Source: Dyella sp. OK004
GTDB taxonomy: Bacteria; Pseudomonadota; Gammaproteobacteria; Xanthomonadales; Rhodanobacteraceae
Direction: 5' to 3'
Length of the DNA stretch: 64,000 bases
Assembly (NCBI RefSeq): GCF_900114495.1
Contig: NZ_FOZI01000005.1
Span: 124,001 to 188,000 of the forward strand
Part shown: positions 8,892 to 17,341 of the stretch, in pieces
Position numbering within the stretch: the first letter of the stretch is position 1
Layout: each line of letters begins with the position of its first letter
Translations under genes and position numbers: made by a program
The notes under the pieces: model-generated
Told to the model about the DNA's origin: nothing
The model's input: the letters and a program-made list of their open reading frames with translations, nothing else
Database searches by the model: none

Positions 8892-9494
8892 ATGAACGAT
8901 ACCGCCACCACCGGAAAACGCGCCGCCACGCGCCGTCTGATCCTCGACCAGGCCTATGCGCTGGCCTGCAACGACGGGCTGGAAGGGCTGTCGATCGGCT
9001 CGCTGGCGCAGGCGGTGGAGATGTCCAAGAGCGGCGTGTTCGCCCACTTCGGTTCCCGCGAAGACCTGCAACTGGCCGTACTTGAGCTCGGCGCCCACCG
9101 CTTCATGGCCAAGGTGCTGCTGCCCGCGCTGAAGCAGCCGCGCGGCCTGCCGCGTTTACGTGCGGTGATCACTCATTGGTGCGAATGGGCGCGCGTCTAT
9201 CAGAGCGGCTGCGTGCTGCTATCAGCCGCCAGCGAATACGACGGCCGCGACGGTGTGCTGCACGACGGCGTAGTGCGCCAGCAAGCCGGCTGGCGCGACG
9301 AGCTGCAGAAATCGATCGAGCTGGCCGTGGCGGAAGGCCATCTGCAGGCCGACACCGACTCCGCGCAGCTCGCCTTTGAAATCTACGCCTTGATGCTCGG
9401 CCTGCATCACGACGCCGGCCTGTTCGGTTTCGACGAAGCGCGCCGCCGCACCGACGCGGCCGTCGATCGCCTGTTTGCTAGTTATCAGCCCTGA
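8892..9494 (+). CDS. TetR/AcrR-family transcriptional regulator
   Basis: A 200-residue protein from the ATG at 8892. The N-terminal helix-turn-helix covers about residues 10-58 (LSIGSLAQAVEMSKSGVFAH; FGSREDLQLAVL). The C-terminal half (residues 80-195) is a TetR_C-type ligand or dimer domain. It is followed after 18 nt by an alpha/beta hydrolase gene that it probably controls, and an operator-like palindrome overlaps its leader. Confidence 0.88.
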   Translation: MNDTATTGKRAATRRLILDQAYALACNDGLEGLSIGSLAQAVEMSKSGVFAHFGSREDLQLAVLELGAHRFMAKVLLPALKQPRGLPRLRAVITHWCEWARVYQSGCVLLSAASEYDGRDGVLHDGVVRQQAGWRDELQKSIELAVAEGHLQADTDSAQLAFEIYALMLGLHHDAGLFGFDEARRRTDAAVDRLFASYQP

Positions 9495-9512
9495 TCCCCC
9501 AGGAGCACACCC

Positions 9513-10451
9513 ATGTCAACGCGCACGCAAGGCTCCACCCATCGCCGGCACTCCACCACCGCCATGTTGAAACTCAGTGCTGTGCGCGCCGGCTTTGCGC
9601 TTGGCGGACGGCTCGCGCCGAAGCGCACGGTGAATCGCGCGGCGCGCCTGTTCGCCACACCGTTTGCCAGCAGCCGTATTCGCGCGCAGTCGGCGCGACC
9701 GGATCAGGACATGCGCCAGGGCGCATTGCAGGTGGGCGATGAAACCATCGCGACCTATGTGTGGGGCGATCCTTCCACGCAGCCTTACGCCTTGCTGGTG
9801 CATGGCTGGTCCAGCTTCGGGCTGCGCTTTCTGCCATGGGTGCAGCAGCTGCGCGAGATGGGCCTGGCCGTGGTCACCTTCGATCAACCTGGCCACGGCC
9901 GCAGCAGCGGCAAACTGTGCACCTTGCCGGATTTCATCACCACCATTCGCGCGGTAGGGCGCCACTTTGGCAATGCAGCGCTGGCCGTCGGCCATTCGCT
10001 CGGCGGTGCCGCGCTGGCTTTGGCGCAGAGCGAGAGTTGGCTCGCCCAGCGCCTGATCCTGATCGCACCGGCCGCCGATATGGAAGCCGCGGCTGGGCGC
10101 TTCCTGCGCTTTGTGCGTCTCGGCGATCATCTGCGCGGCGCATTCCTGGCGTGGCACGAGCGGCGCACCGGCGTGCAGGTGAAAGAGCTGCAGGTGCATC
10201 GCCATCTGCCTGCGCTGGGTCAAGCGGGCCTCGTTGTACACGACCTCGACGATCGCGACGTGCCGTGGGAAGAGGGCGAGCGTTACGCGCGTTATTGGCC
10301 GGGCGCACGGCTGCTCACCACGCAGGGGCTTGGCCACCACAAAGTGCTGGATGCGCCGGAAGTGCTCGACGCAGCGTTTGCTTTCCTGCGTGGCGAGGTC
10401 GTAGGCGAACGCGTGGTGGCTTCACCGAACCTGCCGTTCGGCATGGCCTGA
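9513..10451 (+). CDS. Alpha/beta hydrolase
   Basis: 312 residues, preceded by a good ribosome-binding site (AGGAG, 8 nt before ATG). The fold is shown by the HGWSSFGLRFLPW oxyanion region (about residue 94), the FDQPGHGRSSG strand-turn, the nucleophile elbow VGHSLGGAALALA (about 163-175), the acid region near DDRDVP (about 248) and the late His in GLGHHKVL (about 273-280). Substrate is unknown; the TetR gene upstream suggests an inducible, perhaps lipid or xenobiotic, hydrolase. Confidence 0.85.
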   Translation: MSTRTQGSTHRRHSTTAMLKLSAVRAGFALGGRLAPKRTVNRAARLFATPFASSRIRAQSARPDQDMRQGALQVGDETIATYVWGDPSTQPYALLVHGWSSFGLRFLPWVQQLREMGLAVVTFDQPGHGRSSGKLCTLPDFITTIRAVGRHFGNAALAVGHSLGGAALALAQSESWLAQRLILIAPAADMEAAAGRFLRFVRLGDHLRGAFLAWHERRTGVQVKELQVHRHLPALGQAGLVVHDLDDRDVPWEEGERYARYWPGARLLTTQGLGHHKVLDAPEVLDAAFAFLRGEVVGERVVASPNLPFGMA

Positions 10452-10458
10452 GCCGCGG

Positions 10459-10791
10459 CTATTCCTTCGGCGCGGAACGGCCGGTGTGGAAGCTGCGGAA
10501 CCGGCATACATTGAACCCCCTGCGAACCCATACGCGGCCATCCGCGAAGGTCATGCGGAAATCGCGAACGCATCCGCCATCGGCATGCTCCAGCGCGATC
10601 GTGGTCGAATCGCCGCCGCCGGGCAATGGCCGTTCTCCCAGCGCGATGTCGTGGAAGTCGTTGGTGCCGGCCGTCGCCACGGCGAACGACGCGAGGCTGC
10701 TCGGTGCGTTGTTGTAGAGATCGAGATAACGCGTCTGCGCGACGGCGAGCGCCGGTGTGGCTGCGAGCACAACAAGCATAGCGATACGCAT
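10459..10791 (-). CDS. Small secreted protein of unknown function
   Basis: From the ATG at 10791 the product has 110 residues with a signal peptide (MRIAMLVVLAATPALAVAQ). The mature part contains LYNNAPSSLASFAVA and CVRDFRMTFADGRVWV, which suggests a small beta-rich domain with two Cys that could pair. It is convergent with the hydrolase gene. No family is recognised with confidence. Confidence 0.65.
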   Translation of the reverse strand: MRIAMLVVLAATPALAVAQTRYLDLYNNAPSSLASFAVATAGTNDFHDIALGERPLPGGGDSTTIALEHADGGCVRDFRMTFADGRVWVRRGFNVCRFRSFHTGRSAPKE

Positions 10792-10959
10792 GAAGGTCCC
10801 CTCCTGAGATCGACGGTGTCCGCGACACGTCGCGGATGCATGGATTGGAGGGGTGCGACCATCGTCAGGAAAGCATTTCGTGACGAATCGTAGCCAGCCA
10901 AGGACGAACCGTAGCCGGCATGGACGAACGCTATTCGCCACACGGAAAGCCTGTGTAGG

Positions 10960-12102
10960 ATGCGGACGCCGGCAGCGATGTTCTCCGCCGGCCTGGACCT
11001 TTGGGGGATGCCGGTGCGATTTCTGCGTTACATGGCGGTATGGACCATCCTGGTGGTGCTTTTCGCGTTGCAGGGATACGCGACCGATGCGGTGCGCGGC
11101 TTTACCTGGAATGCGAGCGACTACATCCGCTGGTCGATGATCCAGTGGTACACGCTCGCCGCGTTGGCGCCGGCGGTGTTCTGGCTGGCGGCGCGCTATC
11201 CCATCGAACCTTCACGGCGTTTGCGTTTCCTTCCCGTGCATGTGCTGGCCAGCGTGGCGTTCACCGCTTGCGCAGTCCTGCTCGCCGCATCGGTCGCGCA
11301 TATCCTTGAGCCCAGTCAGCCGCCGGTGGCCGAACAGCTGTCGCAGTTCATCAGCAAGTACGCCGTCACTGACCTGTTTGTGTACTGGGTGCTGCTGGTC
11401 ATCTGGCATGCGGGGCGCTTCTACCGCGAAAAGAACCGGCGCACGGTGCAGTCGGCGCAGTTGCAGGCACAGCTCGCCCAATCGCGCCTGCAGGTGCTGA
11501 AGATGCAGCTGCAGCCGCATTTCCTGTTCAACACTCTGCATGCGATCTCGACGCTGATCCGCGAAGACGCCGCCGTGGCGGAAGACATGCTGCTGCGGCT
11601 CAGTGATCTCCTACGCGCCTATCTCGACGACGACCGTCAGGAGATCGCCCTCGCCAGCGAGCTGGAATTGCTTGATCTCTACCTCGGCATCCAGCGCATC
11701 CGTTTCAAGGATCGCCTCACCACGCGCGTGGATGCCGCTGCCTCCGCGCTCGATGGCGCGGTGCCCGGCCTGATCCTGCAACCGCTGGTGGAAAATGCGA
11801 TCCATCACGGCATCGGCAAGCACGCCGGCAGCGATCAAGTGGAGGTCACTGCCTATCGCGACGCGGACAGCCTTTATCTTGAAGTGCGCAATCACGGCAG
11901 TACGCTGGACATGCCGCAGGAAGAGGCGTTTGGGCGTGGCGTGGGGCTGTCGAATTCGCGGCTGCGGCTGAAGGAACTGTACGGTGATACGGCGACAATC
12001 TATCTCGATGCCCTGACGCCACAGGGTGTGGTCTGTCGCGTGCGGCTGCCGTTCCGCGCCATGCCGGCGCGGCCCGGTTTCGCGGCCGGAGTGGCAGCGT
12101 GA
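10960..12102 (+). CDS. LytS/YehU-type sensor histidine kinase
   Basis: 380 residues. Four hydrophobic segments fill about residues 20-165 (ILVVLFALQGYA; LAALAPAVFWLAA; VLASVAFTACAVLLAASV; LFVYWVLLVIWHA). The His_kinase domain carries the phospho-acceptor in QLQPHFLFNTLHAIS, and the ATPase part holds LQPLVENAIHHGIG and GRGVGLSNSRLRL. The gene overlaps the LytTR response regulator by 4 nt, so the pair forms a two-component system. ATGs at 10978 and 11008 are alternative starts. Confidence 0.88.
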   Translation: MRTPAAMFSAGLDLWGMPVRFLRYMAVWTILVVLFALQGYATDAVRGFTWNASDYIRWSMIQWYTLAALAPAVFWLAARYPIEPSRRLRFLPVHVLASVAFTACAVLLAASVAHILEPSQPPVAEQLSQFISKYAVTDLFVYWVLLVIWHAGRFYREKNRRTVQSAQLQAQLAQSRLQVLKMQLQPHFLFNTLHAISTLIREDAAVAEDMLLRLSDLLRAYLDDDRQEIALASELELLDLYLGIQRIRFKDRLTTRVDAAASALDGAVPGLILQPLVENAIHHGIGKHAGSDQVEVTAYRDADSLYLEVRNHGSTLDMPQEEAFGRGVGLSNSRLRLKELYGDTATIYLDALTPQGVVCRVRLPFRAMPARPGFAAGVAA

Positions 12103-12881
12103 GCATCCGCACCCTGGTGGTCGACGACGAACCCATCGCGCGGCATAGCGTGGTGCGCCTGCTGCGCGAAGACGCCGACATCGACATCCTGGGCGAATAC
12201 GGCGATGGAGCCAGTGCGCTGGAGGCGATACGCCGATGCGCACCGGATCTGGTGTTCCTCGACATTCAGATGCCCGAGATGACCGGCATCGACGTGATCG
12301 CCAACCTGGGTGAGGGCCGTTTGCCCGCGACGGTTTTTATCACCGCTTATGAGCAGTACGCGGTGCGCGCCTTCGAAGCTAATGCGGTTGACTACCTGGT
12401 CAAGCCATTCAGCCGCGACCGCTTCATCACTACGCTGCGGCGCGCCAAGCATCGGCTGCTGGCCGGAGAAGGCGAGGCACATGCCGTGCCCGCACAAATG
12501 CTGCAGGCCCTGGCCGAACTGCGCCGCGAGCAGAGCTATGCGCGGCGCATTCCGGTGCCGGTCGACGGCAGCGTGAGCTTGCTTGATGTCGCCGATATCG
12601 ACTGGATCGAAGCCAACCGCAATAGCGTGCTGCTGCACATGGGTAAGCAGGTCTACGAATTGCGGGAAACCATGACGGCCCTGGAGGGACGGCTCAACCC
12701 GCGCCACTTTGCGCGGGTACACCGCTCGGCCATCGTCAACATCGATCGCATCAAGGCGATCCACCCCTGGTTCAAGGGTTACCACATGGTGGTGCTCACC
12801 ACGGGTGAGCAGTTGCGCATGAGTCGTTATCAGCACGAGACCTTTATGGGCCTCGCGCGGTTTCAGGCGCGAGGCTCATAA
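12099..12881 (+). CDS. LytTR-family response regulator
   Basis: 260 residues from a GTG overlapping the kinase stop by 4 nt. The receiver domain shows the acidic pocket VVDDEP, the phospho-acceptor in LVFLDIQMPEMTG and the conserved Lys in VDYLVKPFSRDRF. The LytTR DNA-binding domain occupies about residues 150-255 (VDGSVSLLDVADIDWIEANR; FARVHRSAIVNIDRI). It is the partner of the kinase at 10960; targets are not evident from the sequence. Confidence 0.9.
   Translation: MSIRTLVVDDEPIARHSVVRLLREDADIDILGEYGDGASALEAIRRCAPDLVFLDIQMPEMTGIDVIANLGEGRLPATVFITAYEQYAVRAFEANAVDYLVKPFSRDRFITTLRRAKHRLLAGEGEAHAVPAQMLQALAELRREQSYARRIPVPVDGSVSLLDVADIDWIEANRNSVLLHMGKQVYELRETMTALEGRLNPRHFARVHRSAIVNIDRIKAIHPWFKGYHMVVLTTGEQLRMSRYQHETFMGLARFQARGS
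12850..12875 (+). terminator. Possible terminator hairpin at end of the LytTR gene
   Basis: GCCTCGCGC and GCGCGAGGC form a 9-bp stem with an 8-nt loop, overlapping the last codons of the response regulator gene. There is no strong T-run, so termination is uncertain. Confidence 0.35.
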
Positions 12882-12896
12882 AGTCGATGGTTTTCG

Positions 12897-13769
12897 TCAG
12901 GAATGGTCGAGCGGCGTAACCAGCCGCAAGCCACTGCCGACCATATGAATGCCGCCGTCTGCCAGCGCGTCGGTTGAGCCGTCCTTGTCGTCGCTGGCTA
13001 TCGGATATTTGCTCTGCCACGGAATCGGTTCTTTCGGGCCGGGCACGTAGGCCTGCCATCGGCCATAGAAGTAATTTTCCGATATCCCGGCTTGCACCAT
13101 ATTAAAGTTGATCGGTATTCGTACCATCCAGTAATCATCATTGGCATGTGGGCCGGAGGTCGGCACGTCATAGGTCCATTGACGTGCGGCTTTAATGCTG
13201 GCTTCGGCTAGTACACGGCGCCATGTCTGCATGCCCTTGTCGGTGTCCACCACGTCGAGATTCACTTGCTCTGCGGCAACGTCTGCTGTCTTGCCGCTGC
13301 GGTCGACACGCACCAGGAGATAAACCGTGCCCGATACACGCGCCCTGAGGGCGGGTTCCGGATACTTGGGAGCGCTTCTGTCTTTAAAGCGCACCGAGTC
13401 GTCTCCGTCCTCCGACTCACCAAAAGTAGCGCCCGCCACACGGACGACGAACTTGTTGCTGCTGCCGTCCTCTTTTTTGGCGACCACGCGCAGGCTCATC
13501 TTGGCTTTGGCTACCACGGGCTTGCCATCGACCATCACTGGTTCGAAACGCCAGGTGGCGGACGCACGACGAATCAGGTCGACGACTTCGGGCGGCACTT
13601 TCTCCACTTTGTCCAGTACATGAGATTGCACGCGGCCGTCGGTCCCCACGACGACCCACCCTGTTACGAGCATGCTGGCCTCCGCCCGCTTGCGCGCCTC
13701 GCTTATGTCTTCGGCCAAGGCCAGCCCGCAGAACACCAGGCACAGCAGTGCCATCCACAACCGTTTCAT
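12897..13769 (-). CDS. Secreted TonB-C-like protein, paralogue 1
   Basis: 290 residues from the ATG at 13769, with a signal peptide (MKRLWMALLCLVFCGLALA). A repeated motif looks like a TonB C-terminal or AMIN-type beta domain: SRAPKYPEPALRARVSGTVYL is the typical TonB-C strand pattern near residue 140. No N-terminal anchor or Pro-rich linker is seen, so it is probably not a classical energy transducer. The next gene codes for a clear paralogue. Role unknown. Confidence 0.75.
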   Translation of the reverse strand: MKRLWMALLCLVFCGLALAEDISEARKRAEASMLVTGWVVVGTDGRVQSHVLDKVEKVPPEVVDLIRRASATWRFEPVMVDGKPVVAKAKMSLRVVAKKEDGSSNKFVVRVAGATFGESEDGDDSVRFKDRSAPKYPEPALRARVSGTVYLLVRVDRSGKTADVAAEQVNLDVVDTDKGMQTWRRVLAEASIKAARQWTYDVPTSGPHANDDYWMVRIPINFNMVQAGISENYFYGRWQAYVPGPKEPIPWQSKYPIASDDKDGSTDALADGGIHMVGSGLRLVTPLDHS

Positions 13770-13816
13770 CTTTGCTCCCCCTTGGATACAAAAGTGTTGT
13801 TGGTGCAATAACCGCG

Positions 13817-14686
13817 TCAGGAATGGTCGAGCGGCGTAACGAGCCGCAGGCCACTGCCGAGCATATGCACATTGTTATCGGCTAGCGCGTCGGCGGCGCT
13901 GCCCTTGTCGTCGTTGGCCAGCGGATATTTGCTCAGCCACGGGACGGGTTCTTTGGGGCCGGGCACATAGCCTTGCCATTGGCCGTAGTGGTTCGTAGCG
14001 GGCCTGCCGATCTGGTGCAGGTTGAAGGCTACTGGCAGACGTGCGATCCAGTACTCGTCTTTCGCGTGCGGCCCTGATGTCGGCGGGTTGTAGGTCCATT
14101 CGCGCGCGGCCTGGATGCTGGCATCGGCAAGGATCTCGCGCCAACGACGCAATTCGCTGTCGCTGGCGACCAGGGCAAGATTGACCTGTTCGGCGGAGAC
14201 ATCGGCTACCTTGCCATCGCGGTCGATGCGCACGATCAGGTAGACGGTGCCGGATACCCGTGCCTCGATGGCGCGGATGGGGTAGCGGGGCGCGACATGG
14301 CGGTCCTTGAACGACACTTGCTCATCGGAGGTGCCATCGCCGAACGTGGCGCCAGCGATTCGCGCCGTGTAGTCCTGACTGCCTTCGTCGTGCTTGGCCA
14401 CCACGCGCAGGTTCATCTTGGCGCGTGCGGCCACGGCCTTGCCGTCTCTCACTACGGGCTCGAAACGCCATTCGGCGGCGGCCTTGCGGATCAGGCTGAC
14501 TACTTCGGGCGGCAACTGGTCGGGCTTGTCCAGCTCATAGGACTGCACACCACCATCCGGTGACACCACGATGGTGCCGGTGACCACCATGCTGGCTTCA
14601 ACGCGCTTGCGTACGGCATAGACACCGTCTGCGTAAGCCAGCCCGCAAAACGCCAGAAACAACACTGCTATCCATAACCGCTTCAT
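13817..14686 (-). CDS. Secreted TonB-C-like protein, paralogue 2
   Basis: 289 residues, signal peptide MKRLWIAVLFLAFCGLAYA. It matches the downstream gene over its whole length: QSYELDKPDQLPPEVVSLIR against QSHVLDKVEKVPPEVVDLIR, and both end MLGSGLRLVTPLDHS or MVGSGLRLVTPLDHS. The TonB-C-like segment is YPIRAIEARVSGTVYLIVRI. The 47-nt gap and same orientation show a tandem duplication, probably one transcript. Confidence 0.75.
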   Translation of the reverse strand: MKRLWIAVLFLAFCGLAYADGVYAVRKRVEASMVVTGTIVVSPDGGVQSYELDKPDQLPPEVVSLIRKAAAEWRFEPVVRDGKAVAARAKMNLRVVAKHDEGSQDYTARIAGATFGDGTSDEQVSFKDRHVAPRYPIRAIEARVSGTVYLIVRIDRDGKVADVSAEQVNLALVASDSELRRWREILADASIQAAREWTYNPPTSGPHAKDEYWIARLPVAFNLHQIGRPATNHYGQWQGYVPGPKEPVPWLSKYPLANDDKGSAADALADNNVHMLGSGLRLVTPLDHS

Positions 14687-14926
14687 CGGCGTCTCTCCCT
14701 GTCGAGTGATGGTGTTGGCGGACGGCCGAGTATCGCGCGCTCCCCTTTGCCGTGGCTAGCGCAAAAATGGCGGCCCGAGGGTCTGTCGAAATCGACCCCG
14801 CCCATTCGTCTAAACCATGAAGGCGGTCGCCGTTGCCCGGGACATCCATCTCAAACCCTGACACGCGCAGCCATTTCACTAGGCGGCGCAGGTGCCCCCA
14901 TCACCCCCTTGCTCAAGGAGTCGAAG

Positions 14927-15577
14927 ATGTTTGCCAAAACCTGTTTCGCGTTGCATACCGTCGGCATGGCGTCATTCATGGCGGTCGCCATGGGCAGCAT
15001 GGGTAGTGTCCATGCAAGCGCGGCCACCTACACCATCGATCCCATGCATACCTATCCCAGCTTCGAGGCTGACCACTTCGGCGGCATATCCACCTGGCGC
15101 GGCAAGTTCAATAGCAGCAGCGGCAAGGTGATCCTCGACAAGGCTGCCGGCACGGGCAGCGTCGAAATCACGGTGGACGCCTCCAGCGCGGACTTCGGCC
15201 TGGACAAGTTGAACGAGGAGGCGCGCGGACCGGAGCTGTTCGACGTGGCCAAATACCCCAAGGCTTTCTACAAGGGCAAACTCACGAACTTCGTCAACGG
15301 CGCACCGACCAAGGTGGTGGGCGAACTGACCTTGCACGGTGTGACCAGGCCGCTCGATCTCACCATTAACTCGTTCAAATGTACCCAGCACCCCTTGTTC
15401 AAGCGCGACTGGTGCGGCGCCGACGCCAGCGCCAGTTTCCAGCGCGACGCGTTTGGCCTCACTGCCGGCAAGGATTACGGCTTCAAGATGGAAGTGGTAC
15501 TGCGCATCCAGGTGGAAGCGGTGATTGATGAAAATGCCGGTGCAGGGAAAGCCACCGGCGCGAAGCATCAACCCTGA
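14927..15577 (+). CDS. YceI-family periplasmic protein
   Basis: 216 residues from the ATG at 14927 (GGAG ribosome-binding site 9 nt upstream). A signal peptide precedes AATYTIDPMHTYPSFEADHF, the classic start of the YceI lipocalin-like barrel. Other family marks are ITVDASSADFGLDKLNEEARG, FDVAKYPKAFYKG and VVGELTLHGVTRPLDLTI. YceI proteins bind isoprenoid-type lipids in the periplasm. No cytochrome b561 gene is adjacent, unlike many YceI loci. Confidence 0.92.
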   Translation: MFAKTCFALHTVGMASFMAVAMGSMGSVHASAATYTIDPMHTYPSFEADHFGGISTWRGKFNSSSGKVILDKAAGTGSVEITVDASSADFGLDKLNEEARGPELFDVAKYPKAFYKGKLTNFVNGAPTKVVGELTLHGVTRPLDLTINSFKCTQHPLFKRDWCGADASASFQRDAFGLTAGKDYGFKMEVVLRIQVEAVIDENAGAGKATGAKHQP

Positions 15578-15613
15578 TCGCGCATCGCAGCCGGAACCGA
15601 TGCCGCCGCGAAT

Positions 15614-17047
15614 TCATTTCGCCGGCGGCATCTGGTCCAGCTTGTCCACCGCCATGGCAATGTCACGACCAAAGCGCTGTTCGTCGGGAGCAGTGGGCGA
15701 GGGTGCCTTGGTCACGATATCGGGCGGCACGCCGTTGACTTCGAACACCGTGCCATGAGGGTCCATGTAGATCTCGTTGGACAGGGAGAACGGCCAGCCA
15801 TTCGGAAGGATTTTTTCCAGGCGGTCAGATAGCACGCCCCGTGTTGGCTGACCGATCTGGAGGGTTGCCGGCAAGGCGCGTAGCGCCATCGTGGCGGTTT
15901 CCGCCGCGCTTACGGTGAAGTCGCTGGTCAGCAACACGATGGGTACAGGCAATGCCTTCCCTGACGATGGCTGCACGCTCATATGAAACGTGGCGTGCGT
16001 TTTGCCTTTCTCGTAGGCGCGCTTGCTCCAGGCGGGGCGCGGTACATGGGTGAAGCGTCCGGCAATGGCGAGCGCGATGGCATCTTCGCCACCGCCGTTG
16101 TAGCGGAGATCGACGACGATTCCCTTGACGCCTTGAAGTGCGGCGATCGCCTCGTCCATCGCGGTCTGCAACGACTGGACGCGGGTATCGAGCGGGACGT
16201 TATCGTTCTCGCCCTTGCCGAACCAATCCATGCTGAAGATCGCTATGTACCCATAGCCTGAATCGGCCGCCCTTTTGCTCCTCAGGCGGCCGTACGCGAT
16301 TTGATCGTTACCCGTGCTTTTAGCGGGAGCCTCAAGCGGGGTGCCAGCTCCCTTGAGGTAAGCGACCAATCCCGCCTCCAGATAATGGTCATCCAGCAGC
16401 ACGGGGCCGTTTGGCCCAGCTTGGATGACCACGGGGAATTTCTTGACGTGCGCAACGCGCTTCCCATCAGACAGCCGGACATGAGTGTCTTTCAGAAGCG
16501 CAAGCATCTCGGCAAAGATCGGAAAGGGATCGCCGTCCTTGGGTAGCGCGGCCACCTTGGGGCGGTACTGTTCGCGCACGGCCTGCCAGTTCACGCCATG
16601 AGCGCCAAAGAACGCGTAGTGCGTGTCGAAGGTCTGCCACAGATAGTCGAAGTTCTTCAGCGGATCGCGGTCAGGCTGCTGCGATGCGTTTGCGCAAGCG
16701 GGCGGCAGGCGATCGAGCGGATCGACGGTCATGCCGGAAACGATCAGATGCCAGGAAGCGCTGGCATCGGGTGAATTGCGGATCCAGTCGCCATAGTCAC
16801 CGCTGAATTGCGCTGGTGTTACGCGAGCTCGCAGCAGGCATTGCGAACCGAGCACATCAAAAAGCGAGATATGTCCCGGTTCGACCTGAAAGATGGAGCC
16901 GTAACCCTGCGTCTGCCAGATCCCGGACGGAAGCTCTTTCGTTGACTGCAAGGCCAGGGCGCTATGGCAAACAAAGAGCAGCCACCCCATCAGCCACACT
17001 GGATGCGTGCGCCGTCCCTTAATCCCCCGAACCTGAAACGACACCAT
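15614..17047 (-). CDS. Secreted S41-family peptidase
   Basis: 477 residues from the ATG at 17047, preceded by AGGTGAT. A hydrophobic signal segment (VWLMGWLLFVCHSALALQ) lies near residue 17. The S41 core has GVKGIVVDLRYNGGGEDA near residue 300 and the nucleophile region LTSDFTVSAAETATMALRA near residue 375, followed by GQPTRGVLSDRLEK. An N-terminal lipocalin-like region (about 45-130) resembles Xanthomonadaceae tricorn-like peptidases. It is convergent with yceI. Confidence 0.83.
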   Translation of the reverse strand: MVSFQVRGIKGRRTHPVWLMGWLLFVCHSALALQSTKELPSGIWQTQGYGSIFQVEPGHISLFDVLGSQCLLRARVTPAQFSGDYGDWIRNSPDASASWHLIVSGMTVDPLDRLPPACANASQQPDRDPLKNFDYLWQTFDTHYAFFGAHGVNWQAVREQYRPKVAALPKDGDPFPIFAEMLALLKDTHVRLSDGKRVAHVKKFPVVIQAGPNGPVLLDDHYLEAGLVAYLKGAGTPLEAPAKSTGNDQIAYGRLRSKRAADSGYGYIAIFSMDWFGKGENDNVPLDTRVQSLQTAMDEAIAALQGVKGIVVDLRYNGGGEDAIALAIAGRFTHVPRPAWSKRAYEKGKTHATFHMSVQPSSGKALPVPIVLLTSDFTVSAAETATMALRALPATLQIGQPTRGVLSDRLEKILPNGWPFSLSNEIYMDPHGTVFEVNGVPPDIVTKAPSPTAPDEQRFGRDIAMAVDKLDQMPPAK

Positions 17048-17235
17048 CGCGATCACCTCGCTCAAGCATGCTGTTGAACCACATTCATGCGGGTAGGCCG
17101 CCCGGCAGGGACGGGCGCAAAAGTCGCCCGAGGCTACGCCGAACCCCATAACGGCTCAATGACATGTGGCGCCACCCGGGGCTTACGGATGTTGGGGTCA
17201 GGTCGGCCATGGCGAGGTGAGGTGGGGTGCCTCTT

Positions 17236-17258
17236 GATGAGAATGCTTCGCATTAATC
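17236..17258. promoter_or_regulatory. Possible Fur box
   Basis: GATGAGAATGCTTCGCATTAATC contains the perfect palindrome AATGCTTCGCATT and resembles xanthomonad Fur sites. It lies about 85 nt upstream of the PepSY gene, whose family is often iron-linked. This is a pattern-based guess. Confidence 0.35.
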
Positions 17259-17341
17259 TGTGCTAAGGTCGCGGCCCTGCATCACTTCGCCCGCTTCCTT
17301 ATGCAGCTTTTTCGGTCTTGCTCCGCCGCGGTTTCCGCGGC

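Noticed and set aside
12000-12836. Open frame of 278 codons antisense to the LytTR regulator
   Set aside because: The plus strand has complete receiver and LytTR domains.
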